Shown: positions 36,934 through 48,345 of the stretch, one piece after another
Layout of the letters: the number at the start of each line of letters is the position of its first letter
Position numbering within the stretch: the first letter of the stretch is position 1
Source of the DNA: Neopestalotiopsis rosae
Taxonomy: Eukaryota; Ascomycota; Sordariomycetes; Amphisphaeriales; Sporocadaceae
DNA: 64,000 nucleotides
Assembly: GCA_023078685.1 (NCBI GenBank)
Contig: JALGAS010000007.1
Span: forward strand, 3,534,001 to 3,598,000
Direction: 5' to 3'
Position numbers and translations under genes: made by a program
Notes under the pieces: model-generated
What the model saw: the letters and a program-made list of their open reading frames with translations, nothing else
The model's database searches: none
What the model was told of the DNA's origin: nothing

Positions 36934-38812
36934 ATGCCCACGATAAATATCCATACTGATGCGGCTCGGCCTAAACCGCATGGTGAACATGCCGAATTCG
37001 CTGACCTTTCCGCCGTCAAGACCAGAGACCTTCCTACCAAAGCAGCCGAAGATGTAGCTTACGGCCCCAATGGTGTCCGGGGCATCATCAGCTCCCCGTA
37101 CATCTTGTTCGCCGCCTTTGTGGCGTCCCTCGGCGGCTTTTCATTCGGCTACGATCAAGGTGTCATTTCCATCATCAATGTCATGGACCAGTTCCATACA
37201 GTATATCCATTTGCTGCTACTGGCTTCGGCAAAGGTTTCATGACTGGTATGCTGGAGCTTGGTGCCTTTCTAGGTTGCTTCTTTATGCCTTGGTTGGCCG
37301 ACAAGATCTCCAGAAAGAGAGCTCTGGTTGTTGTGGTTGTCATTTTCAATATTGGTGCCATCTTACAGACAGCAGCCGTGAACTATGGTATGCTGGTTGC
37401 TGGTCGAACAATTGGTGGTATTGGTGTCGGAACACTTGCCTTGGTAAGTCTTGATCATTCTTTGACATTACAAGTAATAGCTTCAAGTTTGTTTATTGAC
37501 TTGTTCCTTAGGGTGCTCCCTTGTACATTTCCGAAATTTCGCCCCCGAACCTACGAGGTACACTGCTAGTCTTGGAATCAGTTTCCATCGTGACTGGCGT
37601 CGTCATTTCCTTTTGGATTACTTATGGCACGCGCAACCTCGAAGGCGAAGTGTCATTCCGTCTCCCACTGGGCTTGCAGATGGTCTGTCCAACCCTGCTC
37701 GGAGTACTCATCAACTTCTTCCCATATTCTCCTCGCTGGCTGGCCCTTGTTGGCAGACCCCACGAAGCCCTGACCGATCTGGCCAAGCTGCGGAGACTTC
37801 CAGAGTCGGATGAACGTGTTCAGACTGAGTTGCGTGGAATCCTGGTTGAAGCCGAGTTCCAAAAGAGGATGCAAGAAATCCGACACCCTGGCGTCAAGGG
37901 TTTCCGCAAGGAACTTCTTAGCTGGACCGATCTTTTTAGTAAGAAGACATGGCGCCGTCTAGTTGTTGGTCTTGGTGTGTAAGTACTCGAGCGTTTCCCA
38001 GTTTCATCGACGAGAAACAAAAGCTAACACGTGTTTGACTCGTAGCATGTTCTTTCAACAGTTTTCTGGCATCAATGCATTCATTTACTACGCACCAACT
38101 CTATTCGAGTCGATCGGACAGTCTGCAGATATGGCGCTCATCATGTCTGGAGTTTTCAACATCCTACAACTCGTAGCTGTCGGCGTTTGCTTCTTCATTA
38201 TTGATAAGCTTGGTCGCAGGCCACTGGCAATCTGGGGAGCACTCGGCGGAGGCATTGCCTGGGCCATCATGGCTATCCTTGTCGGGCTCTACTCGCATGA
38301 TTGGCCGAATCACACAGCTGCCGGTTGGGCGGCCGTTGCCATGGCGTTCATCTTTGTCCTCGTTTATGGAGTATCCTACTCACCCCTTGGCTGGGCTCTG
38401 CCATCTGAAGTATTCCCTAGCTCTACTCGAGCCAAGGGCGTTGCATTGTCGACCGCGACTTGCTGGTTGAGCAATTTTATCGTTGGTGTGGCGACTCCGC
38501 CCATGATTGAGCAGATTGGCTTTGGTACCTATGTCTTCTTTGCTGTGTGGTGCTTCCTTGCTGCCGTTTGGGCCTGGTGGTTCGTTCCAGAAACCAAGGT
38601 TAGTATTCTGAAACCTTTTCGTCTATCATTGTGTGGGTAGGACCTTGACTAACAAATAATACTAGGGCAAATCACTTGAGCAAATGGACGAAGTTTTTGG
38701 AGACAACAGTGGCAACGAAGAGAAGGATGTTTTGAAAGCAGCCACACTTGGGATCGAGTCAATTTATCCCAAAGCCAAGGCTGAGTCTGGTGGTGTTCTG
38801 GAAACACCATAA
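36934..38812 (+). CDS. MFS sugar transporter
   Basis: Four exons: 36934-37443, 37512-37978, 38046-38598 and 38666-38812. All introns are 67-68 bp, and the product has 558 residues. Twelve hydrophobic segments and the sugar-porter signatures are present: GFSFGYDQGVIS in helix 1, DKISRKRAL after helix 2, GRTIGGIGVGTLAL and YISEISPPNLRGTLL, YSPRWLALVGR in the middle loop, FFQQFSGINAFIYYAP in helix 7, DKLGRRPL, and WWFVPETKGKSLEQMDEVF at the end. It is a plasma-membrane, probably proton-coupled, importer of a hexose or related sugar; the substrate is not predictable. The N terminus (about 50 residues) is cytosolic. The promoter carries paired CreA-like sites and a CRE, suggesting carbon-source control. 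Confidence 0.9.
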
Positions 38813-39711
38813 TTGCTAGTATATTTTTGCATGGAACAGGCGTTACACACGGCATGATGATAGCATTCGATATTGAAAACATTACTGGGATATACCTATT
38901 ACTTGAATGGAGCGAGCAGAGAATTTGTTTTGCTAGCTTGCCATTGTGTAAAAGTGAAAATGTATATCCTATGATACTAAAAGATTGCTCCGATGTGGTG
39001 CAGTCGTGAGAAGTAGTCATGACAAGTTCCCGTGTCTTGTCGGACTCTCGAATTATTCGTGGAACCAAGGCAGGAAAATTGGAGAATGATGGTTCGATCT
39101 GCGGGTCTTGACTGCACCAAATTCCAGCCTGAGGCTATTGATGTCGAGATGCTTCCATAGATACATTCAGATTCTACCTATTCTTCTGCTTGCCTCTTCT
39201 CTCACAAGGTTGCTCTTTTCCCCTTCCCTCACAAATATATCGTTGATCATATAACACGGACTGAAACGTTCCACTGGGCAGAAATTATCAAGTGCTGCTC
39301 AATAAGCAAGATCTGTACGCCTCGGCTGGTTGCGGAGGGCCGACTCCGGCGCAAGATGCCAAGCCCGGTATCGAGACCCGCTTTAAAAATCGAGACCGTG
39401 CCGGCGCGTCGGCGAACAGAGCAAGGCAAGTACCCATGTACCTGTTAGCTCTTGATGGATGGTCAGTGCACCGCAACTTTTTCACGCCATCGATTCCATC
39501 ACGTATCTGGGGGAGCACCTTTTGCGACCAGCAAGAATCAAACCACATTCCGTATCTCGACACCTCCTTCTGTATTATACATCAGGCAGTCACTTCGACG
39601 TTTGAATCTATTCAAACCCTCCATCGGCGGTGTCTCATTCGACAGACCACTCTGCGACGACCTTGACTTTACTTTCGCACCCGTCATCTTCACCTCTAAG
39701 AGACCATCAAA
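38813..39711. other. Intergenic
   Basis: 3' flank of the transporter and Tim17 promoter. No gene seen. Confidence 0.45.
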
Positions 39712-40361
39712 ATGGATCACACACGCGACCCTTGTCCCTGGGTTATCCTGAATGACTTTGGCGGTGCCTTTGCCATGGGCGTAAGTTTATTTCGCATCGC
39801 CATTTTGAACCCTGGCGCGGGCTCTCACAACTAACCTGTCTTGCTTGCAGGCTATCGGCGGCACAATATGGCATGGCATCAAGGGATTTCGCAACAGTCC
39901 TTACGGCGAGCGACGGATAGGCGCAATCACAGCAATCAAGGCGAGAGCTCCTGTACTCGGAGGAAACTTTGGTGTCTGGGGTGGACTCTTTTCAACATTC
40001 GACTGCGCCGTCAAGGGTGTCCGCAGGAAAGAGGATCCCTGGAACGCCATCATTGCGGGTTTCTTCACTGGTGGATCGCTGGCCATACGAGGCGGCTACA
40101 AGGCTGCAAGAAACGGTGCCATTGGTTGTGCGGTATTGCTTGCTGTCATTGAGGGTGTTGGTATTGGCTTCCAGAGAATGCTGGCAGGAAGCACAAAGTT
40201 AGAGGTACGAATCTCCACGAACAACTCCCATCGCACCTCGCCACTCTGAGGAGCACGTTGCCATGGCTTTTCAAGTTCTTTGTATGAGAATCACATCACT
40301 AACCACCTCTTTTACACAGGTCCCGCAGCCTCCGCCCAGCAACGAGACGGCCCTCGCCTAG
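39712..40361 (+). CDS. TIM17: Mitochondrial import translocase subunit Tim17
   Basis: Three exons: 39712-39780, 39851-40204 and 40320-40361. The introns are 70 and 115 bp, and the product has 154 residues, the usual Tim17 length. Family marks: [20 protein letters not shown] at the start, [55 protein letters not shown] and [20 protein letters not shown], with four membrane segments. Tim17 is a core channel subunit of the TIM23 complex in the inner mitochondrial membrane. The last exon is tiny ([13 protein letters not shown]). The first exon codes only 23 residues, so both introns are needed for the protein to be complete. Confidence 0.93.
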
Positions 40362-40666
40362 ATTTTTCGTTAAAAGTAAACTCAAAACACTTCCCTCGCC
40401 ACTCTACTCTTTTGCGCCGGGCCAGACTTTTTGTTTTCGATTTGTCTGTCAACACACTCATCATCATAGGGAGGGTTGAAATTGTAAAAATAGACGGTTC
40501 TTCGGATGCTGGCTCGCGTCCCATTGTACAACTGGAGTTTGGGGGGACTAGCCAGCACGCGGCGAACAGGAAAGCAATTACGATCACAATAAAGAAGATT
40601 AATGACAGCAGCCCCAGTACCATCTACGTTTGATGACATGTTGAGACGCAACCCTGTCAGGAAAAG

Positions 40667-42123
40667 CTAATTCTGGACTACATAGTCGCCGTCCTTGACA
40701 CCATCAAAGATCCTAAAGACGGGGTGGTTGTTTTCGTCGAGCCATGCTCTAAACATGCCTCCGCAATTCAAGTCCTGCAAAATCTCGTGTCGAAGATCGA
40801 TAATGTCGCCACTTGCAGCATCCCTTGCGACGACTGCTTCGATACCAATCATGCCTCCTTCGCCCTCTCCCGTCTTGCCCCAACGATCCCCGGCGCTCCT
40901 TTGCAATTCACCGTCCCGACCAGCTACACGCTTCAGGGCTTCGGCAGTCGATACGCCAGTCCATCGAGCTATACCGACAACAGTCCTCACGGCGGCCACG
41001 CGAAGAAACGAGTCGCCATTGCCCGTACCAGACAGACCGGCAGATCTCGTAGTGATCAGGTTTCGGTCTTGCGCCACGGGCTGATAGATGAACGGGGTAG
41101 GGAGACATTGGGCAATCATGTGTCTCAATTGAGCGCTAAGCTCCACCACCGGTCTTTGTGCACCCAGATACTCTTTCCAGGCTGTCCAAGGTGATGAACA
41201 ACGTTGCAAGCTCGGGGTGCCGTCTTCCTCCCACTGCTCCGCCCAGAATCCAGCGCCCATGGAAGGAGTGTCGCCAATGCGCCCCGTCAGCTTGTTCGTC
41301 ATGCCGCCAGTGCTGGTGGCACAACAAATGACTCCATCGACATCAAGGGCTACGGCACCACATGTGCCTTGCGGGAGATACTCATCCGCGCTCCAAGTCG
41401 CCGTTGCCCATGACTCTGTGTGCACTTGACGCTTCGTATTTTCACGCTCTAGGGCCCGTAGATGCTCATCCCATCGTTTCTGCGTGAAGAAATAGCTGGG
41501 CTCTACTAGGTCCAGGCCATACTTTGTCGCAAGAACCTCTGCACTGGGACCATGGACCAGCGTATGCCCTTGGGCGGAAGGAATGTCCAAGTCTTTGCCA
41601 GGGCTGTTCTCTGACGCCCACCCAAGGTCCGAATTTCCTCTCAAATCGCCTTCTCCGTGTTCCAACATCTTTCGGGCAAGCAAGATTGGATTCTTGACCC
41701 GTCGAAGTCCAGTCACCCCAACGCCTCGCTTTGCAAAACCACTGGACACCATGACTGATGCTTCCAACTCATTGATACCATCGCGAGTAAATACGGCGCC
41801 GTGGCCAGAGTTGAACAATGGATTATTCTCCAGCAATTCGACGGCATAAGTTGCAATGTTCAAAGCCGATGGACACCCAGTTCTTGACGAGCGCGCTGCC
41901 TGCTTGAGAGGTACAGGAGTGGTCATGTACGCATTTGTCTTGTTTATCTGCTGGAACATTAGTAAATCGAGCTCAAAATTGTCTTTAATTCGTTTCTCAC
42001 AATCTCCAGCAGTGCATCGCGATACTGGGCATATTTCTGTGGTGACATTGGTCGTATATTGCCAGCACCGCCATGAATGATCAAGCGGGGCGAGGCAGAT
42101 ACGTTGCGCGACTTGGACTCCAT
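40667..42123 (-). CDS. Ntn-hydrolase asparaginase / isoaspartyl peptidase
   Basis: Two exons: 42123-42001, then 41947- or 41950-40667. The intron acceptor is a tandem cagcag, so the protein is 467 or 468 residues. It belongs to the type-2 (plant/Taspase-like) asparaginases, made as one chain that cuts itself before a threonine. RLIIHGGAGNIRP is at the start, LENNPLFNSGHGAVFTRDG in the alpha part, and QGTCGAVALDVDGVICCATS in the beta part, with the Thr of GTCGAV as the likely nucleophile. STGGMTNKLTGRIGDTP and SGTGNGDSFLR complete the substrate pocket. It hydrolyses asparagine or isoaspartyl dipeptides in the cytosol. The beta part is long, with fungal insertions. Confidence 0.87.
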
Positions 42124-42651
42124 CTTGCCAATGTCGTAACTTGGTTATACACCCGATATCCCTTGATCTTTTGACAGTATGTAATGGCCTTTAGACAGTC
42201 CTTTGGGTGACTTTGAAACGCTCCTAGCAAAGAAATCCAGTCCCGTGCCTATGGCCTTTGCATTCCCTATTCTTGATGGCGGAGGCCCCGATTCGCGACT
42301 CAAGCTGGACCATAGTTGCCCACCTACCTGCCCCTTTGGGCTATCCGATATCGCCGTAGACCCACTTGTTTCTCGGGCTCCTCCGCTTATTGTCAAGTTA
42401 TCGGTCGGCAGGGAAAAGTGGCTCGGTACGAAATCAGTATTGTAGGACCTCCGATGTCTTGTTGTGCAGAGAGTAGTGATCACTCGGTTTCATTTTGTTT
42501 AACAGCACTGTCCTATTGCTATACATGTTCTACCTGCCTCTCATTCGTCCGTTTACTCAAGAATCAATGTATTTTCCGTGTTGCGCACAACACAGCCGCT
42601 TCTTGTATGCATTTGTAGTGGTTACACTATAATTCCTTCCTGCAAACCGCC
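42124..42651. other. Intergenic (0.5 kb)
   Basis: Asparaginase promoter and the 3' flank of the DUF885 gene. The short opposing frames have no ATG start or motif. No gene seen. Confidence 0.45.
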
Positions 42652-44400
42652 TTAGATGTCACCATAAAACCGCCACTTGCTTTTAAACTCTCTTTGTAGT
42701 TCTTGATTCAAGAGCAAGGCTCGCAACATCTCAATCGGCATCATGTTGGCCTTGAGAATGCGATCATGGAAATTCTTCTCTTTCATCAGTCCCTGCTCTA
42801 GCACTTCCTTTCGGAGCTTCCATAACTGGAGAGCTCCCAAGAGGTAACCTGCTTGATACAGTGGCCCGTATTCACCATTGAAGCTTCGTCGCACCTCGCC
42901 TTCCGCAGTGGCCCGCTCGTGGCCGACACGGTTGACGAGCAGGTCAATGCATTCCGCTGGTGTCATCTGACCTAGGTGGAATTTGAGACTGAAGATGATG
43001 CGGGCACATCTATGCATTCGCCAAAACAGCGTTCCGACCCGGTCTTCGGGACCCGTGAAAAAATCACCACGTCCCCAAAAGACCAATTCCCAATAGAGTG
43101 CCCATCCCTCAATGTAAAAAGGGGTCTCGAATAGCTGACGGTGCGGTTTGGATCTTTCGGCCATGAACAACTGTAGGTGATGGCCAGGAATCATTTCATG
43201 GAATGCAGTGGCCTTGGAAAAGTGGCGATTGTTCCCGCGCATACTCATCATCTTGTCGGCATGGGCCATGTCGGCTGTAGGATACGACACGTAGAGAACG
43301 GGACCGCCAAGAAAGAATGGCGAGACCTTTTGTTGGCGAGGAGGGATCATGACCATGCGTATGGCCTCTTCTGCCACTTGAGGGATCGTGACAAGGTCGT
43401 GCTCCTTGACATAGTTGGTGCCATCGTCGACCAGCGACTTGATAAACACTGGCTGCGACCCTGGCGGCTCAATGAGGCCCTTGACATGTTCTAGCGCAGC
43501 GCGCCAGTCGCCACCAAAACCGAGCTCCTTGGATGCCTTGACCATTTCCGACTCGCACCATTCATATTCCTTTTCGGCAATGCGAATAAGCTCTTCAGGC
43601 GTGTATGGCATCATTTCTGCTTCCAGCTCGGCCAGCAACCCGTCTCTTCCAATCGGCTCTCCCACAATCGCGTCATCATCCCCAGGCTTGATCCCGACTA
43701 TGGCAGTGTTGAGAGTGTTGGTGAAGCTAGTGAGAGCCTCTTCAAGTCTGGAATATGGTTGGCGCATCCACCAGTCCCACATTGGATCATAGCCATTGTA
43801 AAACTCATACATTTCCTTGAGGTGCTCTCGTAGCTTGGTGATCATTTTGACTGCGCGATACCCAGCTGCCTTGGAGTACACGTGAGCACTGTCGTCGGCA
43901 GCCAACGACTCGCACTTGATAACCTTGTCCACCAGCAAGTGAAACCTTGATGCTACTTTCTGGGGATCAATCTTGTCGACACGCATCCGACTTTCAATCC
44001 AGGATCTAATTTCCGCTGCGAATGGCTCAAATAAGGGCGCGAATTCCTCATCGCGTCCCTTTTCGAGCTCAATTGTGCGTCGGGCGCGGGAAATGTAATT
44101 TTTAAGGAGGAGAAAGTCTACCTTCTCATCCTGGGTATACGTCTCAAACGGTGCTTGGTTCAGAGAGCTCAATTCGTCATTGTAGTATGTGAGGAACCGC
44201 GAATACCGCGAGGGGGATGTATCAACCTTGTAGAATGCAGACAGTTCTTCAAGATCGGCCTGGACGCGGACGATTCGATCAGCCATGGACTCGACCTCTA
44301 CCAGAGTGTCGGGCAATTCAATCGACACCCATTCTTCCACTGACCCGAGTCCTGCTCCAGCTGCTGCGCCGCACAACGGCATAGCTGTAGTCGAATGCAT
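42652..44400 (-). CDS. DUF885 family putative metallopeptidase
   Basis: A single exon. The first in-frame ATG (44400) gives 582 residues, close to the family norm. The frame is open for another 20 codons upstream without ATG, so a short upstream exon is not excluded. The family mark is HEMIPGHHLQ (residues 401-410), the HExxPGHxxQ motif of DUF885 proteins, followed about 25 residues on by FYIEGWALYWE. Together they supply zinc ligands as in gluzincin-type peptidases. It is mostly helical, with no signal peptide or membrane segment, so probably cytosolic. A few relatives are known as peptidases acting on short peptides; the substrate here is unknown. Confidence 0.85.
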   Translation of the reverse strand: MHSTTAMPLCGAAAGAGLGSVEEWVSIELPDTLVEVESMADRIVRVQADLEELSAFYKVDTSPSRYSRFLTYYNDELSSLNQAPFETYTQDEKVDFLLLKNYISRARRTIELEKGRDEEFAPLFEPFAAEIRSWIESRMRVDKIDPQKVASRFHLLVDKVIKCESLAADDSAHVYSKAAGYRAVKMITKLREHLKEMYEFYNGYDPMWDWWMRQPYSRLEEALTSFTNTLNTAIVGIKPGDDDAIVGEPIGRDGLLAELEAEMMPYTPEELIRIAEKEYEWCESEMVKASKELGFGGDWRAALEHVKGLIEPPGSQPVFIKSLVDDGTNYVKEHDLVTIPQVAEEAIRMVMIPPRQQKVSPFFLGGPVLYVSYPTADMAHADKMMSMRGNNRHFSKATAFHEMIPGHHLQLFMAERSKPHRQLFETPFYIEGWALYWELVFWGRGDFFTGPEDRVGTLFWRMHRCARIIFSLKFHLGQMTPAECIDLLVNRVGHERATAEGEVRRSFNGEYGPLYQAGYLLGALQLWKLRKEVLEQGLMKEKNFHDRILKANMMPIEMLRALLLNQELQREFKSKWRFYGDI

Positions 44401-44930
44401 TGCGAAAGGATTTGATTCTTTAGCAGGCAATGAAGCACGCTGATGCCACGTCCAGTCCACGAGCTGCTCCTCTTGGTATGTCGCCGAACTTCTTAGTCTC
44501 CTGCTGCGGAATGTAATAGTGTCGTTCGATCAAGGCAAAAGAACAAACTTTACAAGTACACCAAGATGACAAAATGGTTCAAGAAATCCGCTCGACTACG
44601 GATTGAGGGTACCAGGACAATATCATTGTTCACGTTACTTCCCCCGCGTGGGGCAGATAAGCAACAAGTCCCTTTGTCAACTGCGTGTAACGTGGATTTG
44701 GAGTCGATGCAGGTTAGTCTAATCCCGATCCTTGAAGGTCTCCCCACTAGAGAATCTAGATAAGCTGGATCAAGAACATTTGCACAATACAACGGCACTT
44801 TACCAAGTCAAAAGTGGATTCACCGAGCACGTTTACTGCATTTTTTCCTATCACCATGACAGGATAATCATTCTCGTCGTAAAGGCAACTTGCAATTCAG
44901 AATCATATAACCTTACATTGTGCTACCTAC
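44401..44930. other. Intergenic (0.5 kb)
   Basis: Promoter of the DUF885 gene and 3' flank of the next gene. No gene seen. Confidence 0.45.
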
Positions 44931-47405
44931 TCAAACCTCAGACTCTGACAAATCCTTGATCACGTTTGCCCACAAAGTATCCATCTCCGCCGCCTCGAAA
45001 TCCAAATGCCGACACAAATAGAAATTGACAGGCCCAACAGGTTTATACGCTGGTATCTCACGGAGGAGCGTGGTCCATCTGTTTCTAGCCCCGGGGCTGA
45101 TTCTGTTGATCTGCTCCACAGCTTGCTCACGCTCATACGCATCATAAACATACTTTAGGTATGCGCCAGCGCCGATGCGCTTTTGATGATATTCGACAAT
45201 GAGTTTCACAAAGCAGTGCTTTTCGTTGACCTCGCGCCAAGCCGGCTCAAATAGAGCAGTCTCAGCCTTGAACGCTGTGTGCAACTTGTCCGAATGCTCT
45301 GCGCCCTCGGAGTACGGGTACACAAAATCAGCAATAGGGTCTAATGACCCGTTGGCGATGAGAGCGCTTACGCCCACCAACATTTTCCCGGCCGTTGGTG
45401 CCCAGTCGAAGATGGTGTCCAAGCTGTCCGGGTCGGCATCTCTGACACCAACGATTCGGGGATCACCCCCGAGAAAACGTTTGCTCCCAAGCGTCGCCGG
45501 ACCGGTATCAAATACATGGCAAGGTGTGTTGTTGTCATCCGCCCAACTTCGACCTTTCAAAAGATTTGGCTGTTCGTCTGCCGGAGTGATTCGGCGGCCA
45601 CGCTCATCGCGAAACAGCTTGGTCCACTCAGCGCATTCCTCATCTTCATATTGTCTCGTAATGGTTTCATGAGAATGGTGATCGAGTTGCCACCTGCTTC
45701 TTTCGATTTTAGTCGGCGGTGCAAATATCACATCGTAGGTAGAATCGCCTACAGCCACATTCTTGTCCGTTGTTGAAGCGGCAAAATTATCAGTGCTCGC
45801 TTGTTGGTGACATGCAACGCCCAAGTCAAAGAGCTGAGCCACTAGATCATGTAAAGGCACAGGGACACTCCTTCTCCATCTTTCCATCAAGTTCCAAGAC
45901 TCGTAAAAGTTGTAATCGGTGGCCTTGGCCACGTATGGGAGGCGTGTTGGCTCGTACGTGGTTGATTTACGTACGGCGAACCCACGACGTCTAGTCAGAG
46001 GTGCCTTTCTTTCCAAGGCACCATCTGCAGCTCCGGGTTGCCACTCCAGTCCGTGGCCGTTGGTGAACAGCTGCTGCCCCGTTCGGAGTAGGGCCATCTC
46101 TGTGAGGTTTCCGGCCTTGTATTGTTCGTTCTGGGCGTGATATTCGGCCATCTGCACCCACGGGGCCGAGTGTGACTTGTCACTGCTCAGATGGTGCCCC
46201 GCGACCACGTCAATATCTTTTCCCGTCATCAAAGCCACGTTGGCAATCAATAGCGAAAGTGCGACAGTTGTCCAGTCAAATTCTTCCTGCAACATGAGCG
46301 CGTGAAGTTCCTCTGTGGATATCAAGGAACTCATTTCAGGCCAACGCATGTCGAAAGCGTTGGTGGAATCGCGGAAATGGAGCGGTGGCCTGACGGTGGG
46401 ATCGGGAGTGATGAATGTTATTAGCCCTGGCCACATCCGCGCTTTTGTCTCATTGATTCGCCAACCATCGGGCGTTGTTTCGATAAAGTCGGTGAGCCGC
46501 GCAATGATTGAGACGAAGTCAAAGGCAGACGCACCTAGACCAACGATTCCAATCTTTGCCTGTGGCGAGATACGCGGCCTGAATGGTATCAATCCTTGGA
46601 TAGTCAACAGCCCGTTTCTATACAGAAAACCCCGTACCAGGTTGCCATTTGCCTGCTGTCCAAATACATAATGATTGATGCCAAGCCGTTCAGCGTTAAA
46701 GTATTCACGTCTTATCATGCCTTGACCATTGTGTACAAAATCGTACTCTCTGTTGTGGACTTCGTCATTGTAACGACCGCTTGATAATTGACCATAGATG
46801 ACTGGGTGAACGGCATCTCCCACGTCCGCTTGGCAGATTTGCGTGTCCCAATAGAAATTGATCGTGATCTCGGGCACATTCTCCTCTACATACTTGACAA
46901 AGCCCTGCATGCTCTCGCGGAGGACGGCGCCCAAGACAGCTCGCGCGGCAAAAGGCTGAGTAACGTCAACACCATTACTAGGCAGGGCGGCGTCGTGTAA
47001 CATGGCATAGGCAGCCGGGTGCAGTCTGTTATAAAACAGGTCAAGGACGGGGTGATCTTCCTGAGCCACTCGAGCCACATTTCTTTCGACATCAAGGAGA
47101 GCTTGGAGCTCCTTGAGATCGTCTTCGGGAATATTCTCAACTCCTCTCAACGGGGCGCTCGTTGGTGCCCCAGTCCTCATAACGCCATCCTGGACCCGTG
47201 ACCAGGCCTCGTCCCATACGTGTGGTGGCTCCGCATCATCTGGTGGGTCTCGTTCACTGAATATATGAAACTCCAATTTCAAGCCATATTCATTGAAGAG
47301 CTTGCGCTGCGAGAGAAAGGCAATGACGGAATGCTTCAGAAGCTCTTGATTTCGAGCACCAAAGCCAACCATGGCATGTCTAACGATATTTTCTGGGGTC
47401 TCCAT
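44931..47405 (-). CDS. Putative FAD/NAD(P)-binding protein, unknown reaction
   Basis: A single uninterrupted exon of 824 residues. Two dinucleotide-binding glycine motifs are visible. MVGFGARNQELLKH (about 12-25) resembles the GxGPRGLS start of the FAD-NAD(P)-binding family related to ornithine N-monooxygenases. A second motif is at 284-295 (AKIGIVGLGASA). FYWDTQICQADVG (about 184-196) sits where such enzymes have a conserved beta-strand. There is no signal peptide and no membrane segment, so it is likely cytosolic. The C-terminal 300 residues are helical with no recognised domain. It may be a flavin monooxygenase-like enzyme, but no substrate can be proposed. The neighbours do not form an obvious pathway. 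Lack of introns in 2.5 kb is unusual among the window's genes. Confidence 0.7.
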   Translation of the reverse strand: METPENIVRHAMVGFGARNQELLKHSVIAFLSQRKLFNEYGLKLEFHIFSERDPPDDAEPPHVWDEAWSRVQDGVMRTGAPTSAPLRGVENIPEDDLKELQALLDVERNVARVAQEDHPVLDLFYNRLHPAAYAMLHDAALPSNGVDVTQPFAARAVLGAVLRESMQGFVKYVEENVPEITINFYWDTQICQADVGDAVHPVIYGQLSSGRYNDEVHNREYDFVHNGQGMIRREYFNAERLGINHYVFGQQANGNLVRGFLYRNGLLTIQGLIPFRPRISPQAKIGIVGLGASAFDFVSIIARLTDFIETTPDGWRINETKARMWPGLITFITPDPTVRPPLHFRDSTNAFDMRWPEMSSLISTEELHALMLQEEFDWTTVALSLLIANVALMTGKDIDVVAGHHLSSDKSHSAPWVQMAEYHAQNEQYKAGNLTEMALLRTGQQLFTNGHGLEWQPGAADGALERKAPLTRRRGFAVRKSTTYEPTRLPYVAKATDYNFYESWNLMERWRRSVPVPLHDLVAQLFDLGVACHQQASTDNFAASTTDKNVAVGDSTYDVIFAPPTKIERSRWQLDHHSHETITRQYEDEECAEWTKLFRDERGRRITPADEQPNLLKGRSWADDNNTPCHVFDTGPATLGSKRFLGGDPRIVGVRDADPDSLDTIFDWAPTAGKMLVGVSALIANGSLDPIADFVYPYSEGAEHSDKLHTAFKAETALFEPAWREVNEKHCFVKLIVEYHQKRIGAGAYLKYVYDAYEREQAVEQINRISPGARNRWTTLLREIPAYKPVGPVNFYLCRHLDFEAAEMDTLWANVIKDLSESEV

Positions 47406-47852
47406 GGCTTGAGTATGTCAAGATCTGGTCTTGTAATGTGATCTCTTTCGAGGTAATTGATCGTTGCAAAGTGCGGTGATTGTGATTGTGATTGTGTTTG
47501 TGCTTGATGATTATTGAGTTGACGAGAAACCAAGGATATACATACTTATATTTTGAATAGCAGAGATGATCAATATTTATTGTTTAATACAAGAGCTTAG
47601 TTTGCTTGATAAAGAGTAGTGTTTCTTATGCCCAATAGTATTCACAAAGACTTGTGCGTCTATTATCAATGGCATTGTAGATAAAGAATTCCAAATGGGT
47701 TTGATTTTTTTATCAATCAGGTCAAGGACAAAGAATAGCGCCATGGAGACGCCGCGAAGTATCGTAGGAATCAAGTCACCAGAGAGTCTACGGCAGACCA
47801 TATTGCCAAGTAATAAATGGCAAGAGGCAAAGCTTCAATGAATAAAATGCAA
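47406..47852. other. Intergenic, AT-rich
   Basis: The promoter of the FAD/NAD(P)-binding gene lies at the left. It includes a simple tgtgattgtgattgtg run at about 47475-47500. AT-rich sequence follows up to the methyltransferase relic. No gene seen. Confidence 0.45.
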
Positions 47853-48345
47853 CTAAAACCTGAATCTCCAGAACTGAATGTTCTTTTTGAACAAAGGTAG
47901 AACAGAGGCGGCCATGGTACCATATCTTCCAAAGAATGGCGGATGCAAGTCCATGTACTCCTTCCACAGTATCCTATCGACGAGTTGCAGTCTTGGATGA
48001 GTATCCTCAACCTCCCTTGGGTCATCTATGCCCCATCTGAAGGCGGACCTACTCGACCGCAGCGCCGGAATATAGCTAGTCAGTCGTACCGACAAGCTAC
48101 CCAGGGTGTCAAAGATGATATGGTTTTGTCGAACTTCTTTGTCAGTCGAGGTACCAAAGTACTCGACCAGGTCTCGAAAGAGCCTCTTCCCCTTTGACGG
48201 CTCTAGATAGGGCGTCAGTCCCTCGGCAATAATCAAGGTTGACGATCTGCAGGTATATCATGGAACCATCCTTGACTTGTCACATCCGAGGGTCGGCGCT
48301 GCTGCAATCGATCATGCGCTCGCATCTATTCATGGCAGCGACATG
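47853..48345 (-). pseudogene. Frameshifted Tcmp/LCM-like methyltransferase remnant
   Basis: The 3' part (48236 down to 47853) reads LIIAEGLTPYLEPSKGKRLF and continues about 120 residues to a stop. This is the C-terminal half of the leucine-carboxyl/TcmP-type O-methyltransferases, where AEGLxxYL is the conserved motif after the SAM domain. Upstream the same protein continues in two other frames: WFHDIPADR (about 48272-48245) and IDCSSADPR (about 48310-48286). Breaks are therefore near 48240 and 48283. No GT-AG pair repairs them, and the N-terminal SAM-binding part is missing or unrecognisable. It is most likely a decayed gene and no working enzyme is expected. The family is inferred from the motif and layout. 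Confidence 0.65.

Noticed and set aside
39085..39130. ggttcgatc resembling a tRNA B box
   Set aside because: The flanking bases do not form a T-arm stem, and no A box or acceptor stem fits.
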